Below are positions 49,295-58,865 of a stretch of 64,000 nucleotides of DNA, in pieces (positions within the stretch are counted from its first letter, which is position 1; every line of letters starts with the position of its first letter). Where the stretch lies: positions 9,758,975 to 9,822,974 of the forward strand of contig JALGQZ010000011.1 of assembly GCA_023105745.1 (NCBI GenBank), read 5' to 3'. The translations under genes and the position numbers were made by a program. The stretch comes from Austropuccinia psidii. Lineage: Eukaryota > Basidiomycota > Pucciniomycetes > Pucciniales > Sphaerophragmiaceae. A model generated the notes under the pieces. That model had not been told where the DNA came from and searched no databases. It saw nothing but the letters and a program-made list of their open reading frames with translations.

Positions 49295-49371
49295 GTGAGG
49301 CTTATATTTTTATTTCTTTTTTTGAAATAACCTTTTTTTACTTAATTAATTGTCTTTTTCATTAATTTTAG
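49295..49371 (+). other. Predicted 77-nt intron 1 upstream of ORF1
   Basis: Donor ATAA/GTGAGG at 49295, T-rich tract, acceptor TTTTAG ending at 49371. Joining A (49294) to TG (49372) creates an ATG in the ORF1 frame. The same donor and acceptor are found in Gypsy-2 (8475-8400). Confidence 0.5.
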
Positions 49372-50283
49372 TGTCTGACAACGTGGTAAGACAAGAAAAC
49401 ATTGAAACAGCCTCAACAGTAACCAGCATTATCCCTGCCAGTACTGTTAATTCTGATCATAATAGTACTGTTATTGTGACTCAAAATAACAAGCCTGAAC
49501 CAATATCTTCTGAATTGATTAACTTGGACATAATTAATACCCTTCAGAAAGCTAAAAATTTGGCCAATAGTAAGTTTTTTGACGTAAAAATACTATTTTA
49601 AGCCTTTTTAACCATAATTATGCCTTCAACCAGGTCAGGAGCCAGCTACAACCCCTCAAGCAGCTCCCAAAAAGGTAATAGACGTGATTATGGAAGAGGC
49701 CAACCAGGTACAGAAGGAAAAGGGTCAGTTGATGACTTCCAAACAACTAAAATAGGTCATTCTGAAGCTGATAATACCATTTTACCTTCAAAAAGAGCTG
49801 ACGCCACCACAACAAGCCTCTGTGGACATATACAAAGCCAGCCACAGTGCATACAACAATGCACTTCAATTCAAGGAGTACCAGATCCTTGCAGACCTGT
49901 GGAAGAATTGCATGAATTCTTACCTGACAGTAAGAAAATTCTTGGGCCATCCCAACACTTGCAAATTGCTCAATGGATGGCATCCATTAATGGAGAAGAA
50001 AAACATGATGCTTTTGACACTAGAATGGAGGAAAAACAACCCTCCACCACCCAAACCAGTGCCAAAAACAGCCCCAGTGGCCAGCAGCAGCAATTCCAAC
50101 GTGAAAAAGCAGCCACAAACTCCAAACAAGGGCAAAGGGAAGGCACCAGCCCCAAAACCTTACAGCCAGGGCTACAGAATCCCAAAGATTCAGCAGGATG
50201 CCATGGAAAATGTATTTCAGATGGCCAGAACCATGATGGAATTACAGAAGAAGGAGGAAGCCAGATTAAGGTTCCAGAAATGA
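49372..50283 (+). pseudogene. Gypsy-6 ORF1 (two exons, overlaps gag-pol), one premature stop
   Basis: Leader exon 49372-49569 (SDNVVRQENIETASTVTS...), intron 49570-49633, exon 2 49634-50283. The spliced reading is open except for TAG at 49753-49755, where Gypsy-2 has TGG. Exon 2 reads EEANQVQKEKG, later WKNCMNSYLTVRKFLG, LLNGWHPLMEKKN, a Lys/Pro-rich basic region, PYSQGYRIPKIQ and MENVFQMARTMMELQKKEE, ending at TGA 50281. About 280 residues. The motifs recur in the same frame in Gypsy-1, Gypsy-3 and Gypsy-4. Function unknown; it may be an RNA-binding Gag-like or accessory protein (inference). The alternative is that ORF1 is fused to gag by a frameshift; I see no obvious slippery heptamer near its end. 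Confidence 0.65.
49570..49633 (+). other. Predicted 64-nt intron 2 containing the gag-pol start codon
   Basis: Donor GTAAGT at 49570, acceptor CAACCAG ending at 49633. The gag-pol ATG 49620-49622 lies inside, 10 nt before the acceptor AG. TTGACGT (49579-49585) lies in it and is also present in the matching introns of Gypsy-1 and Gypsy-2. Confidence 0.62.
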
Positions 50284-52661
50284 TTTCTGACATATTTGAT
50301 TCCATCCCAGAGTTGTATAATGCTATAAATGACGTGAAAAAACATCTTTCTGATAAAAATGACACCATTTGTAACAACATTAAACCAAACAACCTGAGTC
50401 TGTGCCAAATTAATGAAACACTTATGTGTTTTGAAAAAGTTTTAAGAACAATTAAAAATTCTAATAATGATAGTTCTTCTAACAATAAAATAAATGAACA
50501 ATCTGCCATTATTAAAGAATTAACAGATAAATATTCTAAATTCAATATTGATGACATAATTGAAACAAGAATTAAACAAGCCATAAATATTAACAAAACA
50601 GATAACAAGAAAGTCCTTGATGACATTTCAAATTCATTTACTGAAGTAAAGACATATACCATTGCCTTGAAAAAGTGTTTTGATGCTTCACAAGAAGAAG
50701 TATCAAAATTATCAATGAAATTGAATCAAGTCACTGCTGATAATACAAGACAGACAGAGTTATGGCAAGAACTGACACATAAGGAAGACATGTATAAAAT
50801 TGAAGTAATAAATTTAATACAAAGCTTCCAACATGAATACAGAAATTCCCAAAGGTGTAGCAACAGTAAAATGAATGACATTGAACAAATACTGAACACC
50901 TTACCAAGAATGTCTACACCTCTAAATCAAAATGAGGGCACAAGAATTCCAAATCCACAAGTATTGGATCCTGATAATTCACAATTAAAAAATGAATTAT
51001 CCACTTCTTTTCATAACTTGGAACCATCAATGGGCCAAGCACTCTTGAAAGAAGTTCCAAAACTTAAAGAATGGCCTCACTTGGGTGGTGAAGGAGAGTA
51101 TGACCATATGGAATTCATTAGAGGTATTGACATGATCAAAGAGGATTTTGAATTACCAGACAGATTGGTAACAGCCAGGTTTAACACCTTGTTTACCAGA
51201 TCAGCTCACAGATGGTACATCAAAATAAGACAAGCACATGGACACCAGAGTTGGACTTGGTGGAAAACCCAAATCATCAACAAATGGGCAAATGATGCTT
51301 GGAGGTTTAAAGTTGAAACAGCCTTTGAATCTGCCAAATTTAATGCTGATAAAGACAGAGCTTTACCATGGTTTTGCCAACAAAAGGACAGATTAACAGC
51401 ATTATATCCTGACATGTCAGAGTTTATGATCCATAGAAAAATTCTGAGACAATGTGGAGGTGACTTAGAGCATGCTGTCAAAAGCAGGACTACTGAACAA
51501 TCTTCAGCAGAAGATATTATTAATATACTAGAAGAAGTAACCACCAGAACCAAAATTGGCTCTAGTAGGGTGAATCTCAAAACAAGGTTTAATACACCTT
51601 GGAAAGATTCTGTGGACAAAAACCCCAAAGAAAATTCTGGTAATATTAAATATAAATCTGCAGATACAGTCAGAAAATGCCATATTTGCCAAAGCACCAC
51701 CCATTTAGCCAATACATGTCCAAAGAGGGGGAAAATCAATGAAATTGACATTGAAAAGGAACCATATGTTGAAAAAGAAGACATAATTGAAGACAATTCA
51801 GATGATAAGGCATCCATATTTTCTGAATCTTCAAAAGATATAGAAAATATCAATGCCACTTTTGACATCATGGAATCTTATTCCCACTTACCACAATTGA
51901 GCAATGGTCAAGTTGATTTATCAAAAGTTCAAGATGCACAACTTATGAAGACAAAACCAAACAGAGGAAAAGGTTATACAGCTGGTAACTCCTGTATAAC
52001 AGAAGTGGTAATTGACAACAAGCCCACCAAACTTTTGCTTGACCCAGGAGCCTTCTGCTCTTGTGTTGGAAAATCCTTTCTTAAAACTTGTGTGCCAAAT
52101 TTTGAAGACCAATTGTTACCAATTGATGGTATAAAATTCAACAGTGCAAGTAACCCAATGAAAGCATTGGGAATCTTTGAGACCAATGTCATATTCCCAC
52201 ACATAAATGGGAATTTAAGGCTCACAGTTGAATTTGTTGTTATGGAAAATTGCTCTAGTACCCATTTTATATTGGGAAATGACTATTTGATCATGTATGG
52301 GATAGATTTACATAATAAAAAAGACAGATACTTTACAATTGGGGACAATAAGCACCAGAAATTTGCCTTTTTACCATTTAAAAGACAAATTACAGTAAAC
52401 AAAGTATCACCAGTCAACTTAGAGTTAGAAAAATTCAAGTCTGAACAGTTAAATGAGGCTGAGATAAGCCTTCATCTGACTGATAAACAAGAAAATGAAC
52501 TTTCTTCCCTTTTGTATGACCACAAAGGAGCATTTGCTACAGACAAAGAACCTCTGGGAGCAATTATTGGTCATGAAGTTGACATCATTCTTAACATTGA
52601 GAGACCTTATCCACCACTCTTGAGAAGACCTGCTTATCCAGCAAGTCCAAAATCAAGATAA
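49620..52661 (+). CDS. Gypsy-6 gag-pol, 5' part: gag, protease, start of reverse transcriptase
   Basis: 1013 codons from ATG 49620 (MPSTRSGASYN, a start type shared by related gag proteins here). Residues 1-221 overlap ORF1; about 225-420 is coiled-coil rich; the gag core is about 470-660 (EGEYDHMEFIRGIDMIKEDF, WTWWKTQIINKWANDAWRFK, ILRQCGGDLEHAV); zinc knuckle CHICQSTTHLANTC at 687-700; acidic linker; retropepsin with LLLDPGAFCSC (catalytic Asp 808, D-P-G instead of D-S/T-G) and FILGNDYLIMYGID; then the start of reverse transcriptase (DKEPLGAIIGHEVDI, RRPAYPASPKSR). TAA at 52659-52661 replaces the GAA found at this place in Gypsy-2; the frame simply continues after it. Confidence 0.93.
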   Translation: MPSTRSGASYNPSSSSQKGNRRDYGRGQPGTEGKGSVDDFQTTKIGHSEADNTILPSKRADATTTSLCGHIQSQPQCIQQCTSIQGVPDPCRPVEELHEFLPDSKKILGPSQHLQIAQWMASINGEEKHDAFDTRMEEKQPSTTQTSAKNSPSGQQQQFQREKAATNSKQGQREGTSPKTLQPGLQNPKDSAGCHGKCISDGQNHDGITEEGGSQIKVPEMISDIFDSIPELYNAINDVKKHLSDKNDTICNNIKPNNLSLCQINETLMCFEKVLRTIKNSNNDSSSNNKINEQSAIIKELTDKYSKFNIDDIIETRIKQAININKTDNKKVLDDISNSFTEVKTYTIALKKCFDASQEEVSKLSMKLNQVTADNTRQTELWQELTHKEDMYKIEVINLIQSFQHEYRNSQRCSNSKMNDIEQILNTLPRMSTPLNQNEGTRIPNPQVLDPDNSQLKNELSTSFHNLEPSMGQALLKEVPKLKEWPHLGGEGEYDHMEFIRGIDMIKEDFELPDRLVTARFNTLFTRSAHRWYIKIRQAHGHQSWTWWKTQIINKWANDAWRFKVETAFESAKFNADKDRALPWFCQQKDRLTALYPDMSEFMIHRKILRQCGGDLEHAVKSRTTEQSSAEDIINILEEVTTRTKIGSSRVNLKTRFNTPWKDSVDKNPKENSGNIKYKSADTVRKCHICQSTTHLANTCPKRGKINEIDIEKEPYVEKEDIIEDNSDDKASIFSESSKDIENINATFDIMESYSHLPQLSNGQVDLSKVQDAQLMKTKPNRGKGYTAGNSCITEVVIDNKPTKLLLDPGAFCSCVGKSFLKTCVPNFEDQLLPIDGIKFNSASNPMKALGIFETNVIFPHINGNLRLTVEFVVMENCSSTHFILGNDYLIMYGIDLHNKKDRYFTIGDNKHQKFAFLPFKRQITVNKVSPVNLELEKFKSEQLNEAEISLHLTDKQENELSSLLYDHKGAFATDKEPLGAIIGHEVDIILNIERPYPPLLRRPAYPASPKSR

Positions 52662-55544
52662 GCTCTAGAAATTCATATCAAAGAACTTCTAGACCTTGGT
52701 GTAATAAGAAAAGTAGGCCACAATGAGGAAGTAGAAATAACTACACCAGTCATAGTGGCGTGGCATAATGGAAAATCCAGAATGGTTGGGGACTTTAGAG
52801 CTCTGAACACTTACACTGTTCCAGACAGATACCCAATACCAAAAATCCAAATTGCCCTTACTCAAATATCTCAAGCAGTGTATATAACCACTATGGATGC
52901 CCTTAAAGGATTCCATCAAAATGTGGTAACACCAAGAGCAAGAAAATACTTGAGAATTATTGTTCATTGTGGAGTGTATGAATACTTAAGGATGCCCTTT
53001 GGTATCAAAAATGCACCTTCACACTTCCAAAGAATGATGAATGAAATCTTCCCTGAAGAACTCTCAGAGGGATGGTTAATCATTTACATTGATGACATTA
53101 TTATCTGTTCAAAGACTTGGGAGGAGCACATGTACAGATTATCAAGAGTTTTGACAAAAATCCAATCAGTAAACATGAAAATCTCCTTGAAAAAATGTCA
53201 TTTTGGATTTAAAGAACTTAAGGCACTAGGACATGTTGTATCTGGTTTGTCCCTTGGAATTGATAAAAATAAAGTTGCAGCAGTATTGTTAAAACCCATG
53301 CCTCAGAATAAGAAGGAAATTCAGTCATTCTTAGGTTTTGCAGGATATTACAGGCAACACATTAAAGACTTTGCATCCATAGCAAGACCACTTTATAAGT
53401 TGTGTGACAAAGACACAGTATTTGAAATGACTGTTGACAGAGTCAAATCTTTTGAATCTCTAAGAGAAGCATTGACCACTGCTCCACTCTTACTGATGCC
53501 AGACTTTAAATTACCTTTCAAACTGTATATTGATGCATCAGGGGATGGACTAGGTGCTGCACTTCACCAAGTTCAGATCATAAATGACAAACCTGTAGAA
53601 GGACCAATATGTTTCATATCCAGGCAAATCAAACCAACTGAAGCCAGATATGGAGCAAGTCAAATGGAATGTCTATGCCTTGTCTGGGCCTTAGAGAAAT
53701 TGAACTATTTCTTAGAGGGATGTGTTTTTGAAGTAATAACAGATTGTACAGCTGTGAAATCACTTTTGAACATGAAAACACCTAACAGACACATGCTCAG
53801 ATGGCAAATAGCCATACAAGAATACAGAGGCAATATGACTATTGTTCATAAGGATGGGAATATTCATAAGAATGCAGATGGACTAAGCAGATGGCCATTA
53901 CCAAATAACATTGATAATCCTGCTTATGTTCCAGAAGAAGCTTCACCACAAATTCCAATAGAAGGAATAAGTGTTACAGACTTGAACACCACCTTCTTTG
54001 AAGAAGTCAGAAATAGTTACACTCAAGATAAGAATTGTAGCATCTTATGCCAATTACTTAACAAAGACTGTAAAGACAACTCTCTAATACATGCCTTGGA
54101 TGAAGTATGGAGGAAATCTTATAATGAAGGAAGATTTCACCTACTGGATGGTATAATTTACCACAGAACCAAGCACACATGTGTCATGACAGTTGTAGAC
54201 AGGTCATTAATCAATCTTGTACTGAAAGAATGCCATGATAGTCCCTTTTCAGGACATCTTTCTGAAGACAGAACAAGAGAGAAAGTGAAGACCTGCATAT
54301 GGTGGCCAATGTGGCAAAAAGATGTTGCAGAGTATTGCAAAACCTGTGACAGATGCCAAAAGGCAAATAAATCCACTGGCAAAAGACTTGGAAATATGAT
54401 GAAAATCCAAGAACCAAACAGACCTTGGGAAATTGTCCATATGGATTGGGTAACTGGCCTACCACCAGGAGGTGACAGGAGCTATAATGCTTGCCTAGTA
54501 ATTGTGGAGAGATTCAGTAAAACTCCAATCTTTTTACCATGTCACAAAGATGATACAGCCATGGATACAGCTCTTCTGATATGGAATAGAGTAGTGTCAT
54601 GGACTGGGATATTTACAAATATCATCAGTGATAGAGATCCCAAATTCACTTCAGCACTATGGACAAATCTTCACCAATTATTTGGCACTAAACTGTCTTT
54701 CTCTACAGCCTACCACCCACAAACTGATGGCCTGGCTGAAAGAATGATCCAAACCTTAGAGGACATGGTGAGAAGATTTTGTGCATATGGCCTTGAATTC
54801 AAAGATTGTGATGGATTTACCCATGATTGGTGTACTCTGTTACCAGCACTGGAATTAGCATATAAAACATCAATCCATGCTAGTACCAATCAGACTCCTG
54901 ATGTTCTAGAAAAAGGATGGAACCCCAAGTTACCCCAAGACTCCTTGAGGAAAGACTTAATTGAAATACATCCCACAGCTGCTAGCTTCAAAGGGATGCT
55001 AGACAAAGCTAGAAAGCATGCAGTAAGGTGCATGGAGGACTCTTTTGCATATGCTAAAGACAAATGGGATAAATCACATGCAACTCCAGATTTCAAAGTG
55101 GGGGACCTAGTTCTTGTATCCACCACTAACTTCAATAACATCAAAGGATGTAAAAAGTTGAAAGACTCCTTTGCAGGACCTTTTGTGATTAAGGCCCTCC
55201 ATGGAGAAAATGCTGTTGAAGTAGAGTTATCTGAAGAACGTAGCAATAAGCACCCTACATTTCCAGTGAGCTTGATAAAACCATATAAATCTAGTGATGC
55301 TGAGAAATTTCCCTTGAGGAATAAGGTTCCCCAAGTTATACCTCCTATTGAGACATCTGGTACTAAGAAAATAACCAAAGTTCTTAAAGAAAGGAAATTA
55401 AGAACCAAGAAAGTAAGGGAATACCTTGTTAGGTACAGTGACCCAACTTGTGAAGATGAATGGTTAGAAGAAAAAGATATACCAGAAGCTACCAAACTCC
55501 TGAGGAGATTCAGACACACTAGAAACACCAATATTACAAAGTAA
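52662..55544 (+). CDS. Gypsy-6 pol, 3' part: reverse transcriptase, RNase H, integrase, chromodomain
   Basis: Same frame, open to the natural stop at 55542-55544. Numbering from 49620: reverse transcriptase with [37 protein letters not shown] and catalytic YIDD at 1156-1159; RNase H with [13 protein letters not shown] (Asp 1305) and NADGLSRWP; integrase zinc finger ([14 protein letters not shown]); core with D1609 (MDWVTGLP), D1671 (ISDRDPKF) and E1707 (DGLAER), a D,D35E spacing; then [14 protein letters not shown] and a chromodomain-like tail ([21 protein letters not shown], about 1934-1970). These make element DNA from RNA and insert it; the chromodomain marks the chromovirus group. Apart from the upstream stop, no damage is seen. 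Confidence 0.95.
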   Translation, partial: ALEIHIKELLDLGVIRKVGHNEEVEITTPVIVAWHNGKSRMVGDFRALNTYTVPDRYPIPKIQIALTQISQAVYITTMDALKGFHQNVVTPRARKYLRIIVHCGVYEYLRMPFGIKNAPSHFQRMMNEIFPEELSEGWLIIYIDDIIICSKTWEEHMYRLSRVLTKIQSVNMKISLKKCHFGFKELKALGHVVSGLSLGIDKNKVAAVLLKPMPQNKKEIQSFLGFAGYYRQHIKDFASIARPLYKLCDKDTVFEMTVDRVKSFESLREALTTAPLLLMPDFKLPFKLYIDASGDGLGAALHQVQIINDKPVEGPICFISRQIKPTEARYGASQMECLCLVWALEKLNYFLEGCVFEVITDCTAVKSLLNMKTPNRHMLRWQIAIQEYRGNMTIVHKDGNIHKNADGLSRWPLPNNIDNPAYVPEEASPQIPIEGISVTDLNTTFFEEVRNSYTQDKNCSILCQLLNKDCKDNSLIHALDEVWRKSYNEGRFHLLDGIIYHRTKHTCVMTVVDRSLINLVLKECHDSPFSGHLSEDRTREKVKTCIWWPMWQKDVAEYCKTCDRCQKANKSTGKRLGNMMKIQEPNRPWEIVHMDWVTGLPPGGDRSYNACLVIVERFSKTPIFLPCHKDDTAMDTALLIWNRVVSWTGIFTNIISDRDPKFTSALWTNLHQLFGTKLSFSTAYHPQTDGLAERMIQTLEDMVRRFCAYGLEFKDCDGFTHDWCTLLPALELAYKTSIHASTNQTPDVLEKGWNPKLPQDSLRKDLIEIHPTAASFKGMLDKARKHAVRCMEDSFAYAKDKWDKSHATPDFKVGDLVLVSTTNFNNIKGCKKLKDSFAGPFVIKALHGENAVEVELSEERSNKHPTFPVSLIKPYKSSDAEKFPLRNKVPQVIPPIETSGTKKITKVLKERKLRTKKVREYLVRYSDPTCEDEWLEEKDIPEATKLLRRFRHTRNTNITK

Positions 55545-55554
55545 TATTCTTTTT

Positions 55555-55566
55555 AGGGGGAGGGAA
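55555..55566 (+). other. Gypsy-6 polypurine tract
   Basis: AGGGGGAGGGAA directly before the 3' LTR. Confidence 0.88.
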
Positions 55567-57351
55567 TGTGAGCCTTAGAGGTAATTTCATATACCCAAAA
55601 GACCACAAATATAAAAAATAACATATTAATATAAATAAAATAAATTTATTTATATTATTAAAATAAAAATCAAAATATAAATATAAAATTATATTAAAAA
55701 TAAAAAATTAATTATAATTTAAAAATAAAAAATACATTAAATTTTGTAAATATAAAATTACATTTATACTTGAAAAAATTAAGTAAAAATGAAACTTTAA
55801 CAAAATTGTGAAAAAATAAATAAATTTGGAAAAAAGTTAAATAAAATTTATTATAACTTTTTATCCAATAAATAAACATATAAAATTCATTTCACCATTG
55901 GATTCCTCATAAAAAATCAGGTGGGGTCACCTCTGAGTGAAATTCTTGTAACTCAACTCTAAATAAGCTTAAATTAAGTTTTTAGTATTTTCAATACAAA
56001 AGTTGAAAATCCTCAAAACCTTAATTTAATTCACACCACATGTGGTGTTAACCATCAATTTTTGTGTTAAAATTGAGGTGTTGTGTTTAGTTTAGAAGTT
56101 ATGAGGAATTGAAGTATTTTCAATTGAATTCAATTGAAATGTCAAAATGTGCGCGTGTATTACATAAGTGAACTTTGATTTACATATGAGGTGTCAATTA
56201 TTACTGTATTGTACTGTACAATTGAATTGAATTACATATGTAAATTATAAGTATAATACATGATGAGGAATTAAAGGAAAAATAAATTGGAAAGATTAAA
56301 TTTGGGGGGGAAAAGGAACTCCAGCTCTAAGGGGGAGCTAGACCCCCAAAATCCTTGCTGACAGGCGTGGGATGTCAAAATTCACGCAAAAGTTCATCAC
56401 TTTTGGCCTGGAATTAAGTTACAGGGTCTGTGGACTCAATTGATGATGAGGTTTTGATACCAACTGAGGTAGTTTTAGCTGTTGCCAGGAGGGTAAAACT
56501 ACCCTTAAGATAAAACAATCATAATAAAAACAGTTTTAACTGGTTTCTACGCCTCTGACACACATTCTGACGTGTTTTGAAGGCTCTAGGCCTGGTATTG
56601 CTATAGTAATGGCTGATTTAAGGGTCTAAAATGGCTAAAATTGGCTAAAATTGGCTTAAACCAGCCCTTTTTGGTCTAAACCAGGGTTCAATGATGCCAT
56701 AATTGGCTTTTCTGTTGTCAGACTGTTTTTCACGACTGACAAGAGTAAATTTTACTTTTGGAGTAAGAGAATTGATGGCTATAAAAGAATGTCTTCTTTG
56801 CCCCACTTTTCTCTTCATGTTAGAATCTTTTCCTTTTATTAATTAGTTTAAAACTGTTAAACCAATCAATCAAAGATTCCAACCACCACTTTTAAATCAT
56901 TTCAATCATTTTTACCCCTGAACCACCCCAAAAGTGAATTAAAGCATCTTTCATCACTGTAAACTTTGTCACTTTGTTTCCAAATTCACTCTGGTCACTT
57001 TTGGGCGTGTTTTCTCTTTAATATTCTTTTTAAAGACTTTGTTCTTTAATTAATTGCTTGCAGTTCTTTGCTCAATTAATTCCAATTGAAATTTCTCTTG
57101 AAGAAATTTCTTTTGTAGCCTTAAAATATCTCTTGTAGAGTATTTTTTGGATAAATTTTTATTGTTGGTAAAACAATAAATTTTTATAATATTATTGTTT
57201 TATACTAATACAGTTATAAACAATAAAATTGGCGTGTTTTCTCTTAAAAATAATATTTCATACTATTTTTAATTGATTTTTACCTTATACAAATTTTGAG
57301 GACAGGAAAAGTACTTGATTTTTAATCAAAGTTTCATATCCACACCTTACA
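55567..57351 (+). repeat. Gypsy-6 3' LTR (1785 bp)
   Basis: Copy of 47313-49149 with few substitutions and a ~52-nt deletion near 56900. The lost segment includes the CACGTG box and lies between repeated ATCATTTT words. Confidence 0.96.
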
Positions 57352-57356
57352 TGATC
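57352..57356. repeat. Target-site duplication TGATC, right copy (Gypsy-6)
   Basis: Exact partner of 47308-47312; Gypsy-3 pol resumes here. Confidence 0.95.
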
Positions 57357-57742
57357 TCTATCATTTCCCCCCTAGGTCTTCTTTCTTTTAAGACTTTTAG
57401 CACCCTTTTTTCTTCACTTTAATCAATATTTTGTACCTCTAAGGGTGTTTCATTTCTTAAATGAAATAATTCCTTATCACTTGAAGTGTAATTCCTCACT
57501 AGGCTGACAGGGAAAACTGGATGTTTATTTTCCATTTTTCCTAACAGTTCTGCTTGTACTGTATTTGTCCCATGAAGGGCTTCAATAATAAATGGACCTG
57601 CAAAGGAATCTTTCAATTCATTTGGGCCTTGAATATTATTAAATTTCAAGGTTGAAACTAGTACCAAGTCCCCTACTTTGAATTCTGGGTTTATATGCCT
57701 CTTATCCCACTTTTCTTAGCATATTCAAAGCCATAAGTCATT
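57357..57742 (-). pseudogene. Gypsy-3 integrase C-terminal segment
   Basis: Reads [45 protein letters not shown], matching 55100-55320 of Gypsy-6. A stop lies at 57419; the chromodomain tail is beyond Gypsy-6 at 47312-47230. Confidence 0.82.
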
Positions 57743-57744
57743 CT

Positions 57745-58281
57745 TCAATTTTCATGGTGCCTTACTTTATCAAGCAGTAATTTAAATCTTGAAGTATTTG
57801 GATTAATATCAACTAAGTTTTCCTTTAAATTATCAAATGGAAGCTTAGTATTCCATCCTTTTTCCAATATTGCAGGAGTCTTGCCTGTTGAATCATGGAT
57901 GGAAGTCTTGTAGGCTAGTTCCAATGCTGGTATAAGTGTACAGAAATTATGGGTAAATCCATAAGAATATTTAAGCGCCAGGCCATAAGCACAAAATCTT
58001 CTGATCATTTCCTCAACATTCTGAATCATTCTTTCTGCTAATCCATCAGTTTGTTTATGGTAAGCTGTTGAGAATGATAGTTTTGTACCCAAAATTGTAT
58101 GTAAATTTTTCCATAAGGCTGATGGAAATTTTGGGTCTCTATCACTATTAATATTTTTGAAGAGACCAGTATTAGATATCACTCTGTTCCAAATTATAAG
58201 AGCTGTATCCCTAGCTGTGTCATCTTCATTAGATGGTAAAAAGATTGGATTTTTTCTGCATCTGTATACAATAAAAGACAT
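57745..58281 (-). pseudogene. Gypsy-3 integrase core
   Basis: Contains ALIIWNRVISNTGLFKNINS, SDRDPKFPSALWKNLH (second catalytic Asp), [20 protein letters not shown] (catalytic Glu) and [20 protein letters not shown]. The first catalytic Asp lies upstream past a frameshift (about 58330, MDW region). Confidence 0.87.
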
Positions 58282-58289
58282 TTATTTTA

Positions 58290-58865
58290 GCTTTTCTCAC
58301 CACCTTGTGGTAAGGCAGCTACCCAATCCATATGAAAAACTTCCCATGGAGTACTTGTTTCTTGAATATAAATCATTAAAACAATTTTTTTCCCAGTAGC
58401 TTTATTGGCCTTTTCACACCTTTCACAACTATGACAGTATTAAATGACATTTTTTCTCCAAGACAGCCACAAAGCACAAGTCTTAATTCTTTCCATTGTT
58501 TTGTCTTCAGAAAAATTTCTAGAATAAATTTTTTCATGGGAATTTATTAATATTGTGCTACTAACATTCTACTACATAAGACCATTACACATGTATTTTT
58601 AGACCTGTGATATAAGATACCATCAATTAAATTTAATCTTCCATTATCATATAATGTTTTCAATATATCATCCAAATAATTAGTCAAAGCTGTATATTTT
58701 ACACTATTTGCCAAGTAGAGAAGTAAGAATATGGTAATTCTTCTCTTTTTCATAGCTTTCTCTAGCTTACTAAAAGAATTCTGTTCCCACATCTGTGAGT
58801 TTGATTATTTCAATTGGAATTTGAGGCTCTGCAATTTCAGGAACATAAGCAGTATTTTAAGGTGT
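58290..58865 (-). pseudogene. Gypsy-3 RNase H to integrase linker and zinc finger, decayed
   Basis: Open piece 58792-58547 reads YDNGRLNLIDGILYHRSKNT, matching the segment before the integrase zinc finger. The CxxC pair and the GxxxNPWE-type region near 58400-58300 are recognisable only in pieces. Confidence 0.65.

Larger units (their letters stand above)
47313..57351 (+). mobile_element. Gypsy-6: nearly intact Ty3/gypsy chromodomain retrotransposon
   Basis: A 10.04-kb plus-strand element: 5' LTR 47313-49149, primer-binding site, ORF1, gag-pol 49620-55544, polypurine tract, 3' LTR 55567-57351, exact TGATC duplications. It interrupts Gypsy-3 pol. It is the same family as Gypsy-2. Only two nonsense changes were found (49753 in ORF1, 52659 in gag-pol), and the LTRs differ by few substitutions plus one ~52-nt deletion, so it is the youngest-looking element here. 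Confidence 0.97.

Noticed and set aside
50200..50283. Programmed frameshift from ORF1 into gag-pol
   Set aside because: No obvious slippery heptamer is visible, and gag-pol has its own conserved ATG upstream; not excluded, but less supported than splicing.
49970..50662. 230-codon minus-strand ORF
   Set aside because: Antisense to gag and ORF1 of Gypsy-6; composition and partner copies show it is a shadow.
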